Source of the DNA: DMER64 sp964600385
GTDB taxonomy: Bacteria > Bacteroidota > Bacteroidia > Bacteroidales > UBA932
Direction: 5' to 3'
Length of the DNA: 64,000 nt
Assembly (NCBI GenBank): GCA_964600385.1
Contig: CAZRJC010000001.1
Location: 186,001 to 250,000 of the forward strand
The notes beneath the pieces are model-generated. The model was given only the letters and a program-made list of their open reading frames with translations, had not been told where the DNA came from and searched no databases. Below are positions 61,978-64,000 of this stretch, in pieces (position 1 is the stretch's first letter; the number at the start of each line of letters is the position of its first letter). The position numbers and the translations under genes are program-made.

Positions 61978-63387
61978 TTAAAAATTGAAATAGCTTTTCG
62001 CATTTTTGTAACATACTGCCTGAACGATCTCCTTTCCAATGAAATCAATCTCTTCACGCGGCAACAGACCGTTTTCAATATCGTTGCCCAGCAAATTGCA
62101 CAATGTCCTGCGGAAGTATTCGTGACGCGGATAGCTGAGAAAACTGCGGGAATCTGTGAGCATGCCCACAAACCGGCTCAACAAGCCCTGGAGAGACAGG
62201 GCATTCAGTTGTTTTTCCATCCCGTCTTTCTGATCAAGGAACCACCACCCCGGTCCAAACTGGATCTTGCCGGCTGTACGTCCATCCTGGAAATTACCTG
62301 TCATTGTTGCAATAAGCTCGTTATCACGTGGATTCAGGTTGTAGATAATGGTTTTGGACAATTTGTCCTGAGAATCCAGTTTATCCAGAAATCCGGACAA
62401 TTGCCTGGCCACATTAAAATCTCCAATGGAATCGTACCCGGTATCGGGACCAATCCGGCGAAGCATGCGCGTATTATTGTTTCGCAGAGCTCCGTAATGG
62501 AATTGCTGGGTCCAACCCGTTTCCCAATCCATAATGGCAAATTCCACCATCATGGCCGTTTTGAATTTTTTAATCTCAATGGCAGTCAGGGAATTACCCG
62601 CAAAAACCTTGTTGAAAAGAGCATCAATCTCTGTCTGCGTATAATCTTCTGAATAGAACTCCTCTATGCCGTGATCGGAAAGCCGGCATCCCTTTTCTTC
62701 AAAAAAGCGGTGACGTATACGCAGGGCTTCAATAAGATCGGAGAAATGTGTGATGGTCACGCCGGAAACGAGGCTCAGTTTGTCCATATAAGCCCTGAAT
62801 GCCACAGGGTCCTCCACGGCCATAGCTTTATCGGGACGCCAAGTGGGCAGTACTTTTACCGCAAAACCGTCCGCTGCCGTTCTGATATGATGTTCCAGAC
62901 TGTCCACGGGATCGTCCGTGGTGCAGACCGTTTCCACCTTGTAATGCAACATCAGTCCCCGGGCACTGAAAGCAGGCTTCTGTAGAAGATTGGAGCAATG
63001 ATCATATATCTCGCGTGCCGAGGCGGGATTCAGCAGTTTATTCACTCCGAAAGCCGTTTTCAGTTCCAGATGAGTCCAGTGGTAAAGGGGATTGCGCATG
63101 GTATAGGGAACTGTCCCGGCCCACTTTTCGAATTTTTCCCAGTCTGAAGTTTCCTTCCCGGTGATATATTTTTCATCCACCCCGTTGGCCCTCATGGCGC
63201 GCCATTTATAATGATCTCCTTCCAGCCATATCCTGGACAGGTTCTCGAATACATGATCTGATGCAATATATTCCGGATTCAGGTGGCAATGAAAATCAAT
63301 TATCGGCAATCCCTCGGCATAATCGTGATAAAGCCTTTGTGCAGCTCCGGTCTGCAGAAGAAAATGTTCATCCATGAAGGTCTTCAT
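61978..63387 (-). CDS. uxaC: Glucuronate isomerase
   Basis: 469 aa. Converts D-glucuronate to D-fructuronate and D-galacturonate to D-tagaturonate. The amidohydrolase-like metal motif IIDFHCHLNPEYI is near residue 30. FDARG-like blocks and LNPRDNELIATMTGNFQD and PGWWFLDQKDGMEKQL are typical. Normal length. An in-frame Met five codons later is an alternative start. A near-match box (TATCTTTA) lies about 22 nt upstream. Confidence 0.96.
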   Translation of the reverse strand: MKTFMDEHFLLQTGAAQRLYHDYAEGLPIIDFHCHLNPEYIASDHVFENLSRIWLEGDHYKWRAMRANGVDEKYITGKETSDWEKFEKWAGTVPYTMRNPLYHWTHLELKTAFGVNKLLNPASAREIYDHCSNLLQKPAFSARGLMLHYKVETVCTTDDPVDSLEHHIRTAADGFAVKVLPTWRPDKAMAVEDPVAFRAYMDKLSLVSGVTITHFSDLIEALRIRHRFFEEKGCRLSDHGIEEFYSEDYTQTEIDALFNKVFAGNSLTAIEIKKFKTAMMVEFAIMDWETGWTQQFHYGALRNNNTRMLRRIGPDTGYDSIGDFNVARQLSGFLDKLDSQDKLSKTIIYNLNPRDNELIATMTGNFQDGRTAGKIQFGPGWWFLDQKDGMEKQLNALSLQGLLSRFVGMLTDSRSFLSYPRHEYFRRTLCNLLGNDIENGLLPREEIDFIGKEIVQAVCYKNAKSYFNF

Positions 63388-63426
63388 AATCGTTCTATTT
63401 TCAGTAAAGATAATATAATAGAGCCA

Positions 63427-63867
63427 TTACATCCACACAGACTCCCTTGCAATTTCATAAAAACTGTGTGTGGCTATATAGACTGCAAGCCTTACCAGAT
63501 GGTATGTTCCCAAAACTATGGCCACACCATAGGCCAGTTTCATATTATAGAGCCAGGGCATGGGTATGTCTTTTTTCCTTATGGCAGATATGATCAGAAC
63601 AAAAAAACCGGCCGTAAAAAAGAAGGTCAGGGGTATGCCAAGCAAGTGATAATGAATGCTCTGTAAAATCTCTCCCCGGTACAAACTGACCATGGATTTC
63701 AGAAATCCGCATCCCGGACAGGGAAGACCGGTAAGTAACTTGAAAGGACAGAACGACTGGCGTGATCCTATAAGGTCCACATGGGGATCAAAAAAGATGA
63801 CAAGAACCGGGAAAATCAAAAAAGCAAAGATAATCCCGGCCCAAACAAGCCTTTTTTTAACAAACAC
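63427..63867 (-). CDS. DUF2752 membrane protein
   Basis: 146 aa, four hydrophobic helices. The signature CPFKLLTGLPCPGCGFLKSM is DUF2752. Function unknown. The start is GTG at 63867, directly after the stop of the upstream gene (TAAGTG); no in-frame ATG exists in the N-terminal part. It lies 39 nt before uxaC. Confidence 0.85.
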   Translation of the reverse strand: MFVKKRLVWAGIIFAFLIFPVLVIFFDPHVDLIGSRQSFCPFKLLTGLPCPGCGFLKSMVSLYRGEILQSIHYHLLGIPLTFFFTAGFFVLIISAIRKKDIPMPWLYNMKLAYGVAIVLGTYHLVRLAVYIATHSFYEIARESVWM

Positions 63868-64000
63868 TTACTTATATAATTTGTTGATCTCGGCCTGCAC
63901 AATCATAGCCGCTACCATGGGAAAGAAAAAACCAAGAAGCATGAGCAGAATGGACTGATCTTTTGGTTCTTCCTGAAGGTAATCGTATAGTTTGGGAAAG
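63868..64000 (-). CDS. Truncated small membrane protein gene (C-terminus only)
   Basis: The gene runs off the window edge. The visible end contains FPKLYDYLQEEP, then one hydrophobic helix (ILLMLLGFFFPMVAAMIVQA), then EINKLYK and TAA at 63870-63868. DUF2752 genes in Bacteroidota often sit next to a small membrane-protein gene, so this may be such a partner. Not identifiable further. Confidence 0.6.
   Translation of the reverse strand, partial: FPKLYDYLQEEPKDQSILLMLLGFFFPMVAAMIVQAEINKLYK

Noticed and set aside
61858..62652. Long open frame (264 codons) on the plus strand
   Set aside because: Antisense to the exuT and uxaC genes, both of which have clear family motifs; no start region or family of its own.
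1..64000. CRISPR arrays, insertion sequences, phage genes, tRNA genes
   Set aside because: I looked for direct repeats, transposase or integrase motifs and tRNA T-arms. The only tRNA-like structure is tmRNA, and gaps between genes are too short for arrays or elements.

Overview
This is a gene-dense piece of a Bacteroidota chromosome, most likely order Bacteroidales. The evidence is a type IX secretion (T9SS) sorting domain on a subtilase, a PorV/PorQ-family outer-membrane protein, many lipoprotein signals, LytS/LytTR regulation, Bacteroidales-type glycoside hydrolases, a tmRNA tag ending NNYALAA, almost no Shine-Dalgarno sequences, and about twenty copies of the Bacteroidota -7 promoter box TAnnTTTG in the gaps between genes. 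The exact genus cannot be told from the window. I find no insertion sequence, prophage, CRISPR array or tRNA. No gene-free stretch exceeds about 255 bp.

Layout. 1-3.6 kb: secreted or lipid-anchored subtilase plus PorV/PorQ-like protein. 3.6-12.5 kb (minus strand): a tight eight-gene run, pncB-pncA, ROK kinase, MFS transporter, SIS protein, barrel protein, dsbD, Na+/alanine symporter. 12.5-14.9 kb: gpsA-pgi. 14.8-21.4 kb: three lipoprotein glycosidases (GH2, GH31 with a PA14-like insert, GH5) that look like the core hydrolases of xyloglucan degradation. 21.3-30.6 kb: housekeeping genes (rnhA, pdxA, yccF, recG, yicC, glnS, RNase E/G, a 29-residue ribosomal-protein-like gene, HU). 30.6-40.1 kb: mutY, a BamA/TamA-like protein, lon, ung, coaD, a double-thioredoxin protein and ubiD. 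40.1-44.6 kb: lnt, a LysE-type exporter, tmRNA, a repeat lipoprotein and an esterase. 44.7-52.2 kb: an AddB-like nuclease, a c-di-AMP phosphodiesterase (pgpH), and a LytS-LytTR-MenA operon. 52.2-58.8 kb: a possible small RNA, an M16 peptidase, a YugP-like peptidase and a Ca2+ P-type ATPase. 58.8-63.4 kb: hexuronate catabolism (kdgK, eda, exuT, uxaC). The end holds a DUF2752 gene and a truncated gene.

How the genes work together. The GH5, GH31 and GH2 enzymes would cut a xyloglucan-like chain, remove xylose and remove galactose. Pgi, GpsA, the ROK/MFS/SIS set and the uronate genes feed central metabolism. UxaC starts glucuronate/galacturonate breakdown and KdgK-Eda finish it; the middle steps are not in the window. 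DsbD and the double-thioredoxin protein serve periplasmic thiol chemistry.

Main second-look items: promoter boxes lying exactly 4-5 nt before start codons (predicted leaderless mRNAs); convergent neighbours that overlap or touch at every junction; a consensus promoter followed about 100 nt later by an intrinsic terminator with no gene between (52.28-52.41 kb); and a perfect 11-bp hairpin just before the RNase E/G gene.
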